Origin: Pelagibacteraceae bacterium AG-390-C22
Lineage (GTDB): Bacteria; Pseudomonadota; Alphaproteobacteria; Pelagibacterales; Pelagibacteraceae
Assembly (NCBI GenBank): GCA_003278125.1
Contig: QCGX01000003.1
Location: 1-64,000, forward strand
Direction of reading: 5' to 3'
DNA length: 64,000 nucleotides
The number at the start of each line of letters is the position of its first letter. Position 1 is the first letter of the stretch. Made by a program: the position numbers and the translations under genes. Positions 25,591 through 36,354 of this stretch are shown one piece after another. The notes beneath the pieces are model-generated. The model worked only from the letters and a program-made list of their open reading frames with translations. It had not been told where the DNA came from and ran no database searches.

Positions 25591-28239
25591 ATGGAATTTA
25601 AAAAATACAACCATATAAAAGAGGAAAAAAAAATCTCAGATTTTTGGATAAAAAAGGGTTTATTTAAACCAAAGAAAAGTAAGTCCAATAAAAAATTTTC
25701 TATAGTAATCCCCCCTCCAAACGTGACCGGGAGATTACACATGGGACATGCTCTAAATAATAGTCTTCAAGATGTTCTAGTAAGATTTAATAGAATGAAA
25801 GGTCTTGAAACATTGTGGCAGCCTGGAACAGACCATGCAGGAATAGCAACGCAAGCTGTTGTAGAAAAAAATTTAGAAAAAGAAGGAATCAAAAAAAATG
25901 ATTTAGGAAGGGAAAAATTTATTAAAAAAGTTTGGGAATGGAAAGAAGAATCAGGTGGAATAATTTTAGACCAACTTAAAAAATTGGGTTGCTCATGTGA
26001 TTGGTCTAGAACAAGATTTACTATGGATAAAAATCTATCTGATGCTGTAATCAAAGTATTTGTTGATCTTTATAATGATAAATTAATTTATAAAGATAAA
26101 AAACTTGTGAATTGGGATACCAAACTACAAACAGCCATATCAGATTTAGAGGTAATTCAAAAAGATGTACAATCTCAGCTTTATTATATTGATTATCAAA
26201 TTGAGAATTCAAAAAATAAAATAACAATTGCCACAACGAGGCCTGAAACAATGATGGGCGATACCGCTATAGCTGTTAATCCTAAAGATGAAAGGTATAT
26301 TAATTTAATTGGAAAAAATGCAATAGTTCCTCTAGTAAACAGAAAGATAAAAATTATTGCTGATCGCTATGCTGACCCTGAACAAGGCTCGGGTGCAGTT
26401 AAAATAACGCCAGCTCACGATTTCAACGATTATGAAGTAGGTAAAAGAAATAAACTAGAAATCATAAACATTTTAGAAAAAAATGGAAAAATAAACAAAA
26501 ATGGGATTAAGGAATTTATTAATTTGGACAGGTTTCAAGCGAGACAACTTTTAGTTAAACAACTTAAAGAAAACGGAAGTTTGATTAAAATTGAAACTAT
26601 TAAAAATAAAGTTCCTTATGGCGACAGATCAAACACAATAATTGAACCTCTTTTAACTGAGCAGTGGTTTGTTGATGCAAAAAAATTATCTAAGAAACCA
26701 ATAAGTATAGTTAAAAAGGGAAAAACTTCTTTTTTTCCTAGTAGCTGGACTAAGACATTTTTTTTATGGATGAAAAATATTGAACCTTGGTGTATATCTC
26801 GTCAAATTTGGTGGGGCCATAGAATTCCTGCATGGTATGATGAAAAGAATAATATCTTTGTAGCTGAAAACGAAAAAGATGCATTAATTTTGGCTAAGAA
26901 AAAAAATAAAAATAAAAAATTTAAACTTAAACAAGAAACAGATGTTCTAGATACTTGGTTTTCATCAGCATTATGGCCTTTCGCTACATTAGGTTGGCCA
27001 GCCAAAACAAAAGAACTTTCAAAATTTTACCCAACATCAGTACTAGTAACAGGGTTTGATATAATTTTTTTCTGGGTGGCAAGAATGTTGATGATGGGTA
27101 ATTATTTTAATAAACATACACCCTTTTATAAAATTTATGTTCACGCATTAGTACGAGATGAAAAAGGACAAAAAATGTCTAAATCAAAAGGAAACGTAAT
27201 TGATCCCTTGGAGCTAATTAATGAATTTGGCGCAGATAGTTTAAGGTTTACTCTAATTTCGATGGCCTCTCCAGGAAGAGATGTAAAATTATCAAAAAAT
27301 CGGGTTACAGGAAATAGAAATTTTATTACAAAAATTTGGAGCGCTAATAATTTTTTACAACTAAATAAATGTAAGTTTAATAAAAAAGTAAATATAAATT
27401 CTATAAAGCTTCCCATTAATCAATGGATATTTAAAGAATTTATTAAGACACAAAATTTAGTATCAAAAAACATTGAAATTTTTAGATTTGATGAGGCAGC
27501 AAAGCATGCTTATCAATTTGTATGGCATTCTTTTTGTGATTGGTATCTAGAATTTTTGAAGCCAATTTTCAATTCAAAAAATAAGTCTGAAATACAAGAA
27601 GCAAAAATATTTTCATCATTTATGATGGCAAATATTTTGAGAATTCTTCATCCTTTTATACCTTTTTTTACCGAGTCTGTTTGGTCGAAAAATAAATATA
27701 AAGAAATTTTCAAGGTAGATTTAATTTCATCTTCTTGGCCTAATTACAAAAATATCAATAAATTTAACAACTACCATACTGATATAAGCAATATTATTGA
27801 ATTAATTACGAATATCAGGTCAACGAAAGCAGAGCTAAAAATCACACCAAAGTTATTTTGTGATTTATCTTTTTCTGAAAAACCTAAAAAAATTAAGAAA
27901 TTAATTGATAATCATTACAATTTGCTTAAACAGGTAGGTAGGGTAAATAATGTTGTAGATATCAAGAAAAAAAGTCAAAATTCTATTGATATTATAGTTC
28001 TAAAAGAAAAACTTTCATTAGGATTTAGTAAAGAAGTTGATTTAAGTTCTCAAAAGGAAAGAATTTTACAAAAAATGGAGAGCTTAAAGAAACAAATTGA
28101 TGGGCTAAATAACAAGCTTAATAATAAGGCTTACATAGAGAACGCTCCTAAAGAAATTGTTCAAAATGACAAAAAATTAGTGAAAGAATTAACTGTTGAA
28201 GATGAAAAATTAAGAAGTATTGTATCTAGTATTAATTAA
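25591..28239 (+). CDS. valS: Valyl-tRNA synthetase
   Basis: 882-residue class I synthetase. The HIGH-type motif [15 protein letters not shown] is at about 33-47, the editing (CP1) domain contains [17 protein letters not shown] (about 214-230), and the KMSKS motif is [13 protein letters not shown] (about 527-539). A C-terminal coiled coil (about 820-882, with repeated K/L heptads) is the tRNA-contacting arm. Slightly shorter than the E. coli enzyme. ilvD follows after 2 nt. Confidence 0.97.
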   Translation: MEFKKYNHIKEEKKISDFWIKKGLFKPKKSKSNKKFSIVIPPPNVTGRLHMGHALNNSLQDVLVRFNRMKGLETLWQPGTDHAGIATQAVVEKNLEKEGIKKNDLGREKFIKKVWEWKEESGGIILDQLKKLGCSCDWSRTRFTMDKNLSDAVIKVFVDLYNDKLIYKDKKLVNWDTKLQTAISDLEVIQKDVQSQLYYIDYQIENSKNKITIATTRPETMMGDTAIAVNPKDERYINLIGKNAIVPLVNRKIKIIADRYADPEQGSGAVKITPAHDFNDYEVGKRNKLEIINILEKNGKINKNGIKEFINLDRFQARQLLVKQLKENGSLIKIETIKNKVPYGDRSNTIIEPLLTEQWFVDAKKLSKKPISIVKKGKTSFFPSSWTKTFFLWMKNIEPWCISRQIWWGHRIPAWYDEKNNIFVAENEKDALILAKKKNKNKKFKLKQETDVLDTWFSSALWPFATLGWPAKTKELSKFYPTSVLVTGFDIIFFWVARMLMMGNYFNKHTPFYKIYVHALVRDEKGQKMSKSKGNVIDPLELINEFGADSLRFTLISMASPGRDVKLSKNRVTGNRNFITKIWSANNFLQLNKCKFNKKVNINSIKLPINQWIFKEFIKTQNLVSKNIEIFRFDEAAKHAYQFVWHSFCDWYLEFLKPIFNSKNKSEIQEAKIFSSFMMANILRILHPFIPFFTESVWSKNKYKEIFKVDLISSSWPNYKNINKFNNYHTDISNIIELITNIRSTKAELKITPKLFCDLSFSEKPKKIKKLIDNHYNLLKQVGRVNNVVDIKKKSQNSIDIIVLKEKLSLGFSKEVDLSSQKERILQKMESLKKQIDGLNNKLNNKAYIENAPKEIVQNDKKLVKELTVEDEKLRSIVSSIN

Positions 28240-28241
28240 AT

Positions 28242-29960
28242 ATGTCTAAAATTAATAAAAAAAAATTACCGAGTCGACACACATCTTTAGGGCCCGATAG
28301 AGCTCCACATAGATCCTTTTATTATGCCATGGGTGAAACTGAACAAGATGTAGCAAAACCATTCGTTGGAGTCGTTTCTACTTGGAATGAAGCAGCACCC
28401 TGCAATACAGCTTTAATGAGACAAGCACAATCTGTTAAAAAAGGCGTTAAACAATTTGGCGGCACACCAAGAGAATTTTGTACTATAACGGTTACAGACG
28501 GTATAGCTATGGGTCATGAAGGAATGAAATCATCTTTGATTTCACGAGAGATTATAGCAGACTCAGCTGAGTTAACTGTTAGAGGACACTGTTACGATGC
28601 TTTAGTGGGCATTGCAGGATGTGATAAATCATTACCAGGTTTAATGATGTCAATGTTGAGATTGAATGTTCCAAGTGTTTTTATTTATGGTGGATCAATT
28701 TTGCCTGGGAGATATAAAGGTAAAGATGTAACTGTTGTTGATGTATTTGAAGCTGTAGGAAAACATTCTTCAGGCACAATGTCATCTCAAGAACTTAGAG
28801 AACTAGAATTAGTAGCTTGCCCTAGTGCAGGTGCTTGTGGTGGTCAATTTACGGCTAACACTATGGCATGTGTTTCAGAAGCTATAGGATTAGCGTTACC
28901 TTACTCTGCGGGGACACCAGCTCCGTATGAAGAAAGAGACAAGTATGCTTTTGAAAGTGGTTCCACAGTAATGAAATTATTAGAAAACAATATAAAGCCA
29001 AGAGACATAGTAACAAAAAAATCTTTAGAAAATGCAGCAACAATTGTAGCAGCTACAGGCGGCTCAACTAACGCGGCTCTTCATTTGCCAGCGTTAGCAA
29101 ACGAAATTGGAGTTAAATTTGATTTAATGGATGTTGCAAAAATATTTAAAAAAACACCTTATCTTGCCGATTTAAAACCTGGTGGAAAGTATGTTGCAAA
29201 AGACATGTGGGAAGCAGGAGGAGTTCCTATGTTATTAAAAACTTTGTATGACGGAGGTTTTATCCATGGTGATTGCATAACTGTTACTGGCAAAACAATG
29301 AAAGAAAATTTAAAAGATATTAAATTTAATTCTAACCAGAAAGTCTTAAGAGATTATAATAATCCCTTATCTCCAGATGGAGGAGTTGTTGGATTAAAGG
29401 GTAACCTAGCTCCAGATGGAGCAATTGTAAAAATAGCAGGTTTAAAGAAATTACAATTTACTGGTAAAGCAAGATGTTTTGATAATGAGGAAGATGCTAT
29501 GAAAGCAGTACAATCCAAGAAATATAAAGATGGCGATGTAATAATAATTAGATATGAAGGGCCAAGAGGTGGCCCAGGTATGAGAGAAATGTTATCAACC
29601 ACAGGAGCAATTTATGGTCAAGGCAAAGGAGAAACAGTTGCTTTAATAACTGATGGAAGATTTTCAGGCGCGACTAGAGGTTTTTGTGTTGGGCATGTAG
29701 GTCCCGAAGCAGCTTTAGGAGGACCAATTGCATTACTTAAGAATGGAGACATAATAGATATTGATGCAAAAAAAGGAACAATTAATGTTAGATTAAATAG
29801 ATCTCAATTAGCTTCTAGAAAGAAAAAATGGAAAGCTAAAAAATCCTCATTTGGTTCTGGCACATTATGGAAATATGCTCAAACAGTTGGCCCTGCTTAT
29901 CTTGGAGCTCCAACACATCCTGGTAAGAAAAAAGAAGTTAAAGAATACTCTAAGATCTAA
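28242..29960 (+). CDS. ilvD: Dihydroxy-acid dehydratase
   Basis: 572-residue Fe-S dehydratase of branched-chain amino-acid synthesis. Cluster cysteines are in AGCDKSLPG (about 127) and [16 protein letters not shown] (about 191-206), with CNT near residue 59. The C-terminal [21 protein letters not shown] block is typical. Its position right behind valS makes a valine-themed pair, though the spacing alone explains cotranscription. The stop overlaps the next start by 1 nt. Confidence 0.96.
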   Translation: MSKINKKKLPSRHTSLGPDRAPHRSFYYAMGETEQDVAKPFVGVVSTWNEAAPCNTALMRQAQSVKKGVKQFGGTPREFCTITVTDGIAMGHEGMKSSLISREIIADSAELTVRGHCYDALVGIAGCDKSLPGLMMSMLRLNVPSVFIYGGSILPGRYKGKDVTVVDVFEAVGKHSSGTMSSQELRELELVACPSAGACGGQFTANTMACVSEAIGLALPYSAGTPAPYEERDKYAFESGSTVMKLLENNIKPRDIVTKKSLENAATIVAATGGSTNAALHLPALANEIGVKFDLMDVAKIFKKTPYLADLKPGGKYVAKDMWEAGGVPMLLKTLYDGGFIHGDCITVTGKTMKENLKDIKFNSNQKVLRDYNNPLSPDGGVVGLKGNLAPDGAIVKIAGLKKLQFTGKARCFDNEEDAMKAVQSKKYKDGDVIIIRYEGPRGGPGMREMLSTTGAIYGQGKGETVALITDGRFSGATRGFCVGHVGPEAALGGPIALLKNGDIIDIDAKKGTINVRLNRSQLASRKKKWKAKKSSFGSGTLWKYAQTVGPAYLGAPTHPGKKKEVKEYSKI

Positions 29961-31165
29961 TGAAGATTAGGCCAGTTATTTTATGCGGTGGTTCTGGAAC
30001 TAGGTTATGGCCTAATGTAAAAAAACATCAGGCAAAACAATTTATTGATTTTGGGGGTTGGACTTTACTTGGAAAAACATTAGAGAGAATAAAAGGGTCT
30101 TTATTTGACACTCCTATAATTAGCACTAACTCAAAATATCTCAGTGATATTAAGAAGCATTTAAAAAAATACAAAATAAAAAAATACAAAATCATATTGG
30201 AGCCTGAAAAAAAAAATACTGGGCCTGCTATTCTTTCAGCTGCATTACTGGAGGATGTACCAACTAAACAACCTATGATATTTTTTACATCAGATCATTT
30301 GATTGAAAAAGTAGGTAAATTTAATAATGAAATAAAAAAAAAGAAAAAATATCTTACTGACAATAACATTTTTATTTTTGGTATAAAACCCCATACACCG
30401 TCTGATCAATTTGGATATTTAATCACTAAAAAAATTAGAAAAAATTTAAATAAAGTCACAAGATTTTTTGAAAAACCTAATAAATCTAATGCTAAGAAAA
30501 TAATTAAAAAAGGAGGTTATTGGAATTCTGGAATGTTTTTTTTAAGAAAAGACTCAATTATTAATAATTTTAAAAAATATCAGAAAAATATTTATTTTAA
30601 CTCACTAATGGCAGTTAATAAAAGTAATTTAAGAAATAATATTTATTACTTAGACAAAAAAGCATTCAGTAAAAATTTTTCAAAATCTTTTGATTACGCA
30701 ATTTTAGAAAAAACAAAAGATATAAACGCTATAAAGTTAAGTATACCTTGGTCTGATCTAGGGAGCTGGAAGGAAATTCTCTTAATGTATCATAAAAATA
30801 AAGCCAAATATTTTAGCAAAAAAAATACTTTTTATAGACCATGGGGTAAATACACCAACTTATTTAATGGTAAAAATTTTTTAATCAAAGAAATACATGT
30901 AAACCCAAAAGGAATTTTAAGTTTGCAAAAACATTTTCATAGATCAGAACATTGGGTTGTGACTCAAGGCAAACCCAAAATTACTTTAAACAAAAAGCTT
31001 TTTTCAAGAAAGTCCAGTGAAACAATTTTTATTCCTCAAGGAGCTATTCATAGAATTCAAAATCCTAATAAAAAGCCAGTTAAGATCATGGAAGCTCAAT
31101 TAGGTTTAATTCTAAAAGAAACTGACATAGTTCGCTACAAAGATATATATGGTCGAGTTAATTAA
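29960..31165 (+). CDS. manC: Mannose-1-phosphate guanylyltransferase (ManC-like)
   Basis: 401 residues. The nucleotidyltransferase domain starts with VILCGGSGTRLWP (about 6-18), with FFTSDHLI and EKPNKSNAKK further on. A C-terminal cupin (about 295-395) includes LSLQKHFHRSEHWVVTQG and FIPQGAIHRIQNP, as in bifunctional ManC/AlgA enzymes. It is about 70 residues shorter than typical enzymes, mostly in the linker and middle. It probably makes GDP-mannose for surface polysaccharide. The stop overlaps the convergent xthA end by 8 nt. Confidence 0.88.
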   Translation: MKIRPVILCGGSGTRLWPNVKKHQAKQFIDFGGWTLLGKTLERIKGSLFDTPIISTNSKYLSDIKKHLKKYKIKKYKIILEPEKKNTGPAILSAALLEDVPTKQPMIFFTSDHLIEKVGKFNNEIKKKKKYLTDNNIFIFGIKPHTPSDQFGYLITKKIRKNLNKVTRFFEKPNKSNAKKIIKKGGYWNSGMFFLRKDSIINNFKKYQKNIYFNSLMAVNKSNLRNNIYYLDKKAFSKNFSKSFDYAILEKTKDINAIKLSIPWSDLGSWKEILLMYHKNKAKYFSKKNTFYRPWGKYTNLFNGKNFLIKEIHVNPKGILSLQKHFHRSEHWVVTQGKPKITLNKKLFSRKSSETIFIPQGAIHRIQNPNKKPVKIMEAQLGLILKETDIVRYKDIYGRVN

Positions 31166-31934
31166 TTTCTAATTCAATAGGAGTATGATCGGAAGGTTTT
31201 GATTTAGATCTAGGTGTTTTATTAATATTTATTGATTCTAAATTTTCCAATAAACTATTTGAAACTAAAAAATGATCAATTCTCATTCCATAGTTTTTTT
31301 GCCATGAGCCCGCAAAATAGTCCCAAAAAGTATATTCTTGTTTAAATTTATTAAAGTATCTATATACATCATTAAAACCTAAGTTGATTAGCTCTCTAAA
31401 TTTTTTTCTAATTTCCAATTTAAACAGTGCATCATTTTTATATCTATTGTAGTCATAAACATCTATTTCTTCAGGTATTATATTAAAATCACCAGAAAGA
31501 ATTAAGTTTGGATTTAAACTTAGCTCTTTTTTAATTTTTTTGACAAAAGAAGTTAACCAGCTTTTTTTGTATTCATATTTTTCAGAGTCAATAGGGTTGC
31601 CATTAGGGACATAAATATTGATAAGTTTTATCTTTTTTTTATTAACGAGAATTTCTCCAGTAATTATTCTTGATTGTTTTAGTTTATCTTTAATTAAATC
31701 ATTCTTAACATTTGTTATTTTAAATTTAGACAAAAATGCTACTCCATTATAACTTTTTTGACCGAATACGTAGGAATTGTATCCATTTTCTTTAAAAGCC
31801 TCTGAAGGAAAATTAATATTTTCAGTTTTTATCTCTTGTAGAAATAAAATATCAGGATTTGTATCTTTTATATAATTAAGTATATTTTCAATTCGTGCAC
31901 GAACAGAATTGACATTCCATGATACAATCTTCAT
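31158..31934 (-). CDS. xthA: Exodeoxyribonuclease III
   Basis: 258-residue Mg2+-dependent AP endonuclease / 3' exonuclease. Motifs: KIVSWNVNSVRAR at the start, LFLQEIKTE (metal Glu), INIYVPNG, LSGDFNIIPEEIDVYD, and the C-terminal MRIDHFLVS and SDHTPIELE. I start at ATG 31934, matching the family start MKIVSWN; an upstream in-frame codon would add ten hydrophobic residues inside the upstream gene. The start overlaps the stop of the Fe-S carrier gene by 1 nt (TAATG). Confidence 0.95.
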   Translation of the reverse strand: MKIVSWNVNSVRARIENILNYIKDTNPDILFLQEIKTENINFPSEAFKENGYNSYVFGQKSYNGVAFLSKFKITNVKNDLIKDKLKQSRIITGEILVNKKKIKLINIYVPNGNPIDSEKYEYKKSWLTSFVKKIKKELSLNPNLILSGDFNIIPEEIDVYDYNRYKNDALFKLEIRKKFRELINLGFNDVYRYFNKFKQEYTFWDYFAGSWQKNYGMRIDHFLVSNSLLENLESININKTPRSKSKPSDHTPIELEIN

Positions 31935-32251
31935 TAAACTGAGAATGACAACCCACAACCACAAGAAGATGAAGCTTTAGGATTACTAATAACAAAAGAC
32001 TCGCCAATCATTTCTTTTTTGAAATCAATAGTAGAGCCAGAAATTATATCAAGCGAGGCTTTATCAATTACGGCCTTACCAAAAACAATATCTTTACTGT
32101 CAACTTTATTATCAAAACTAAAGTCGTATTTAAATCCAGAACAGCCACCACCTTTTACTGAAATTCTAAAAAATTTTTTAAGCTGATCTGCACTTATAAT
32201 CTTTTCAATTTGTTCTTTAGCTCTATCTGTAAATTCTATTTTCTTTGTCAT
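31934..32251 (-). CDS. erpA: A-type iron-sulfur cluster carrier (ErpA/IscA family)
   Basis: 105 residues (HesB/IscA family). The three cluster cysteines are visible: one in VKGGGCSGFKYDF (about C37) and two in the C-terminal SSCGCGLSF. It receives [Fe-S] clusters from the scaffold and hands them to target enzymes. It is divergent from dgt, 38 nt away, and coupled to xthA. Whether it is ErpA, IscA or SufA cannot be settled by sequence alone; the dgt/xthA neighbourhood in alphaproteobacteria favours ErpA. Confidence 0.9.
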   Translation of the reverse strand: MTKKIEFTDRAKEQIEKIISADQLKKFFRISVKGGGCSGFKYDFSFDNKVDSKDIVFGKAVIDKASLDIISGSTIDFKKEMIGESFVISNPKASSSCGCGLSFSV

Positions 32252-32289
32252 AATTAGTTATTATGTAGTATATAATTTAATAGACAAAT

Positions 32290-33420
32290 ATGCAAAAAAA
32301 TAGGTTCTCTAAATTATCAATATCTATTAAATCTAGAGGAAGATTTAATATTGAAAAGAAAAGTAATTTAAGATCACCATATCAAAGAGATAGAGATAGA
32401 ATAGTTCATTCGACAGCTTTTAGAAGATTAAAACATAAGACCCAAGTTTTTGTTAATACTACTGGAGATCATTATAGAACTAGAATAACACACTCACTTG
32501 AAGTAGCTCAAATTGCAAGAACCCTAGCTAAATATTTTAAATTGAATGAAGATTTATGTGAAACATTAAGTTTGGCACATGATTTAGGGCACACCCCATT
32601 CGGCCATGCAGGAGAAGAAGCCTTAAATGATTGTATGAGTAATAATGGAGGATTCGACCATAATATTCAGACAATTAGAATAGTAACACTTTTAGAAAAT
32701 AAATATTATAATTTTAAAGGTCTTAATTTAACTTTTGAAACATTAGACGGTTTAATTAAACACAATGGACCTATTCATAATTTAAGCAAAATTAACAATA
32801 TTTTAGGAAAAAATTTTTTTAAAAAAAAAATAAATTTTCAAAGCAGTCCTTCATTAGAAGCTCAAATAGCATCGATCTCTGATGATATTGCTTATAATAG
32901 TCATGATTTAGAGGATGGTTTAAGAGCACAATTATTTAAATTGGAAGATCTTAATGGCATTCCAGTTCTTAATTCAATATTAAAACGACACAATAAGAAA
33001 TTTGAAAAATTCTCACAAGATTTAGTTTTAAGACAAGTTATAAGAGAGATAATTAACGAAATGGTTAAAGATATAATAATTAATACCAAAAAAAAAATCA
33101 AAAAAAATAATATTAGAAATATTATTGACGTATACAAATCTTCACAGCCCATTGTATGTTTTTCTAAAAGAATGAATTTATTTGATATTAATATAAAAAA
33201 GTTTTTAAAAAAAAGAATGTATTACAATAGAAGTGTTTTAAAAAAGACTAACTATGGAAAGAAAGTCATTAAGGGTCTATTTTCAAAGATTAAAAAAAAC
33301 CCTAAAAAGTATTTAAATATTAAAAATATAAGAAAATCTGATATAGATAGATCAATCTGTGATTTTATAGCTGGAATGACTGATAGATTTGCAATAGATC
33401 TTTACAATAAATCAAAATGA
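32290..33420 (+). CDS. dgt: Deoxyguanosinetriphosphate triphosphohydrolase-like protein
   Basis: 376-residue HD-domain dNTPase. Metal-site motifs: RITHSLEVAQIARTL, then LAHDLGHTPFGHAGEEAL (HD pair, about 97-114), and SISDDIAYNSHDLEDG further on. The start RSPYQRDRDRIVHSTAFRRLKHKTQVF is typical of this subfamily. It controls dNTP pools. It heads the alphaproteobacterial dgt-argS string and overlaps argS (ATGA). Confidence 0.94.
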   Translation: MQKNRFSKLSISIKSRGRFNIEKKSNLRSPYQRDRDRIVHSTAFRRLKHKTQVFVNTTGDHYRTRITHSLEVAQIARTLAKYFKLNEDLCETLSLAHDLGHTPFGHAGEEALNDCMSNNGGFDHNIQTIRIVTLLENKYYNFKGLNLTFETLDGLIKHNGPIHNLSKINNILGKNFFKKKINFQSSPSLEAQIASISDDIAYNSHDLEDGLRAQLFKLEDLNGIPVLNSILKRHNKKFEKFSQDLVLRQVIREIINEMVKDIIINTKKKIKKNNIRNIIDVYKSSQPIVCFSKRMNLFDINIKKFLKKRMYYNRSVLKKTNYGKKVIKGLFSKIKKNPKKYLNIKNIRKSDIDRSICDFIAGMTDRFAIDLYNKSK

Positions 33421-35141
33421 ACATATTTGAAGAATATTTAAAGAAAATTAATACTTTAGTAGATAAAAATAAAGAAATTCTTAAGTTAGATAATCTAAAT
33501 AATTTCAAAGGTATTGTTGTAGAGACACCCCCTGAAGAGTTTAATTTTGATTTATCTTGTAATGCAAGTTTAGTATTAGCAAAAATTAATAAGATTAATC
33601 CAAAAGAACTAGCTAATAAAATGAAAGATTTAATTTTAAAAAATTTAAGTGATTTTGAAAAGATTGATATTGCAGGTCCAGGTTTTCTAAATTTAAAATT
33701 GACAAATAAATCTTTAATTTCAAATATCAATAAGATATTAGAAAATAAAAAATTTTATGGTAAAAAAAATTCTAATAAAAATTACAATATAGAATTCGTA
33801 TCAGCCAACCCGACAGGACCAATGCATGTAGGTCATTGTAGAGGTGCTATTTATGGGGATGTTTTAGCAAACTTATTAAAATTCAATGGAAATAATGTTA
33901 CAAAAGAATATTACATTAATGACTATGGAAACCAAATCAAAAATTTTGCTAAATCGGTTTTTTTAAGAATTAGAGAAATCAAATACAAAGAAAAATTTGT
34001 CTTAAGAGAAAATCTCTATCCTGGAGAATATATAATTGAAATAGGTAAGAAAATTATTGACACAAATAGAAACGAAAAATTTGAGAATTTTGATAAATCT
34101 TTTCAATTGCTTAAGAAAGAGTCTTTAAAATGTTCCATGGATTTAATTAAATCAGATTTAAAAAAATTAGGCATTGAACATGATAATTTTTTTTCAGAAA
34201 CAAAATTAATTGAAAATAAAATGGTTGATAAAGCAGTGAATTATTTAAAAAAAAACAATTATGTTGAAGAAGGATATTTAGATCCTCCGAAAGGAGAAAA
34301 AGATAAAACATGGAAAAAAACTAAAAGATTAATTTTTAAATCCACTTTATTTGGCGATGACACTGATAGAGCAATGCAAAAAAATGATGGGTCTTGGACG
34401 TATTTTGCTAATGATGTGGGTTATCATATGGATAAAGTAAATAGAAATTATGAAAATCTTATTAATGTTCTTGGAGCAGATCACACAGGATATATAAAAA
34501 GAATAACAGCTGCTGTAAACGCTCTTTCAAATAATAAAGTGAAATTAAATTGTAAAGTTTGTCAATTAGTAAAATTATTTAAAAATGGAAAACCATTTAA
34601 GATGTCAAAGAGGGCTGGAGATTTTATTTCAGCACAGGATTTATTAAATGAAGTTAATAAAGATTCAATAAGATTTATGATGTTGAATAGAAGTAATGAC
34701 GTTGAACTTGATTTTGATTTTGATAAAGTTTTAGAAAAAAGTAAAGATAATCCTGTATTTTATGTTCAATATTCCTTCGCTAGAATAAGTTCGTTGTTTA
34801 GAATGTTGGACAAAAACATAAATGATAAAATAGATTTAGATATAAAAGAATTTTCGTTAAATGAAAATGAAATGAAAATTTTAAGAAAGGTATTTGAGTG
34901 GCCAAAAATAATAGAAACAGCTTCATTTAAATATGAACCTCATAAAATACCTTATTATCTCTATGAGCTTGCTACTTTATTTCATGCTTATTGGAGCAAA
35001 GGTAACGAAGATCAAAAATATAAATTTATTGAAGATAGTAAAATAAAGAAAAATGAGACTTTGGCAATTATCGTTCTAGTGGCAATAGTAATACAAAGAG
35101 GTATGAATATACTAGGAGTTTCACTTCCTACTAAGATGTAA
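33417..35141 (+). CDS. argS: Arginyl-tRNA synthetase
   Basis: 574-residue class I synthetase. The N-terminal Arg-tRNA additional domain (about 1-110) is followed by the HIGH-type motif SANPTGPMHVGHCRGAIYGD (about 129), the KMSKS-like KMSKRAGDF (about 394), and the C-terminal DALR anticodon-binding domain. The C-terminus GVSLPTKM matches the family ending. It overlaps the upstream dgt by 4 nt and the small gene downstream by 1 nt. Confidence 0.96.
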   Translation: MNIFEEYLKKINTLVDKNKEILKLDNLNNFKGIVVETPPEEFNFDLSCNASLVLAKINKINPKELANKMKDLILKNLSDFEKIDIAGPGFLNLKLTNKSLISNINKILENKKFYGKKNSNKNYNIEFVSANPTGPMHVGHCRGAIYGDVLANLLKFNGNNVTKEYYINDYGNQIKNFAKSVFLRIREIKYKEKFVLRENLYPGEYIIEIGKKIIDTNRNEKFENFDKSFQLLKKESLKCSMDLIKSDLKKLGIEHDNFFSETKLIENKMVDKAVNYLKKNNYVEEGYLDPPKGEKDKTWKKTKRLIFKSTLFGDDTDRAMQKNDGSWTYFANDVGYHMDKVNRNYENLINVLGADHTGYIKRITAAVNALSNNKVKLNCKVCQLVKLFKNGKPFKMSKRAGDFISAQDLLNEVNKDSIRFMMLNRSNDVELDFDFDKVLEKSKDNPVFYVQYSFARISSLFRMLDKNINDKIDLDIKEFSLNENEMKILRKVFEWPKIIETASFKYEPHKIPYYLYELATLFHAYWSKGNEDQKYKFIEDSKIKKNETLAIIVLVAIVIQRGMNILGVSLPTKM

Positions 35142-35404
35142 TGTATAAAATAGTTAATTTATTTCTTTTGATTATTATTTTTTTATTTTTATTTTATATT
35201 TATAAATACTATTCTTCTAGCAACAATATTAAAAAAGTTAATTTAAATAGATCTAATATTGAAAAAATTGTTAAAAATAAAATTTTAGACATAACTATTT
35301 TAGAAAATGACACAGATAATGTAATAGAATTTAACTCATCTTTTTCTGATGAAATTAAAGATAATAAGCCAAGAAGTTTTTGGAATTTATTAAAAACGGA
35401 ATGA
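35141..35404 (+). CDS. Small single-pass membrane protein in the argS-nagZ slot
   Basis: 87 residues: one N-terminal membrane helix (NLFLLIIIFLFLFYIYKYY, about 5-23) and a polar, Asn/Lys-rich tail. In many alphaproteobacteria a larger SPOR-domain protein occupies this slot between argS and nagZ. Here only an anchor and a short tail remain, and no SPOR repeat is visible. It is coupled on both sides (1-nt overlap with argS, ATGA with nagZ), which supports translation. Function unknown. Confidence 0.75.
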   Translation: MYKIVNLFLLIIIFLFLFYIYKYYSSSNNIKKVNLNRSNIEKIVKNKILDITILENDTDNVIEFNSSFSDEIKDNKPRSFWNLLKTE

Positions 35405-36345
35405 AAAAGAAAGCAATTATCATTAGTATAAAAGGTTATAGTTTATCTATAAATGAAAAAAATTTATTAGCTAAGGAAAGACCTTGGGGATTAATACTCT
35501 TTAAGAGAAACATTAAGTCCGTAAGACAGGTAAAACAATTAATTAAAAAAATTAGAAAATTAACAAAGGATTCCAAATTTCCTATAATGATTGATGAGGA
35601 AGGTTCCCCCGTTTCAAGATTAAATGAAATAATTAATCATAATTTTTCTCAAAAATCATTAGGTGACATTTATAAGATAAATAAAGAAGTTTCCTTATTT
35701 TTTTATAAAGACTATATTAATAATTTGACTATTTTTTTAAAAAAGATTGGTATAAATATTAACACTGTTCCTGTTTTAGATGTTCTTAGAAAAAATACTA
35801 ATAAGATAATTGGAAATAGAAGTTTTTCCAATGATCCAAATATTGTGAAAAAGCTGGGTCAGATATGTGTTAAACAATATGAATTAAATAAATTAGCTAC
35901 AGTGATTAAGCACGTACCTGGTCATGGATGCGCTTCTTTAGATAGTCATTTAAAGATGCCAAAAGTAAAGTTGAATTATAGAGATCTAAATAAAATTGAT
36001 TTCTTGCCTTTCAAATCGAACCAGTCAAAATTTGCTATGACAGCTCATATTTTATATGAAAAAATTGATAAAAAAAACGTTGCAACCTTTTCTAAAAAAA
36101 TCATTTCAAATATAATAAGAAAAAAATTGGGTTTTAAAGGAATCTTAATTTCTGATGATATTTCAATGAAAGCGTTAAAATACGATTTAGTCACGAATGC
36201 AAAAAAATCGTTATTAGCAGGATGTAATATAGTTTTGTATTGCGCAGGTAATTATAAAGACACTTATAAATTGATAAAAGAAGTTCCATTTATTGACAAA
36301 TTTACAGCTAAAAAAACTTCAGAATTTTATAAATTTTTAAGATAA
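35401..36345 (+). CDS. nagZ: Beta-N-acetylhexosaminidase NagZ (GH3)
   Basis: 314-residue glycoside hydrolase of muropeptide recycling. Motifs: PWGLILFKRNI, IDEEGSPVSRL, the KHVPGHGCASLDSH block (about 170, usually KHFPGHG), and the nucleophile loop LISDDISMKAL. I start at ATG 35401, overlapping the upstream stop as ATGA. An upstream in-frame TTG at 35380 would add seven residues and is less likely. The gene precedes scpA by 9 nt. Confidence 0.93.
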   Translation: MKKKAIIISIKGYSLSINEKNLLAKERPWGLILFKRNIKSVRQVKQLIKKIRKLTKDSKFPIMIDEEGSPVSRLNEIINHNFSQKSLGDIYKINKEVSLFFYKDYINNLTIFLKKIGININTVPVLDVLRKNTNKIIGNRSFSNDPNIVKKLGQICVKQYELNKLATVIKHVPGHGCASLDSHLKMPKVKLNYRDLNKIDFLPFKSNQSKFAMTAHILYEKIDKKNVATFSKKIISNIIRKKLGFKGILISDDISMKALKYDLVTNAKKSLLAGCNIVLYCAGNYKDTYKLIKEVPFIDKFTAKKTSEFYKFLR

Positions 36346-36354
36346 AATCGTAGA

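Noticed and set aside
25767-26251. Two reverse-strand open frames inside valS
   Set aside because: They lie fully within a canonical ValRS gene and show no domain or ribosome site.
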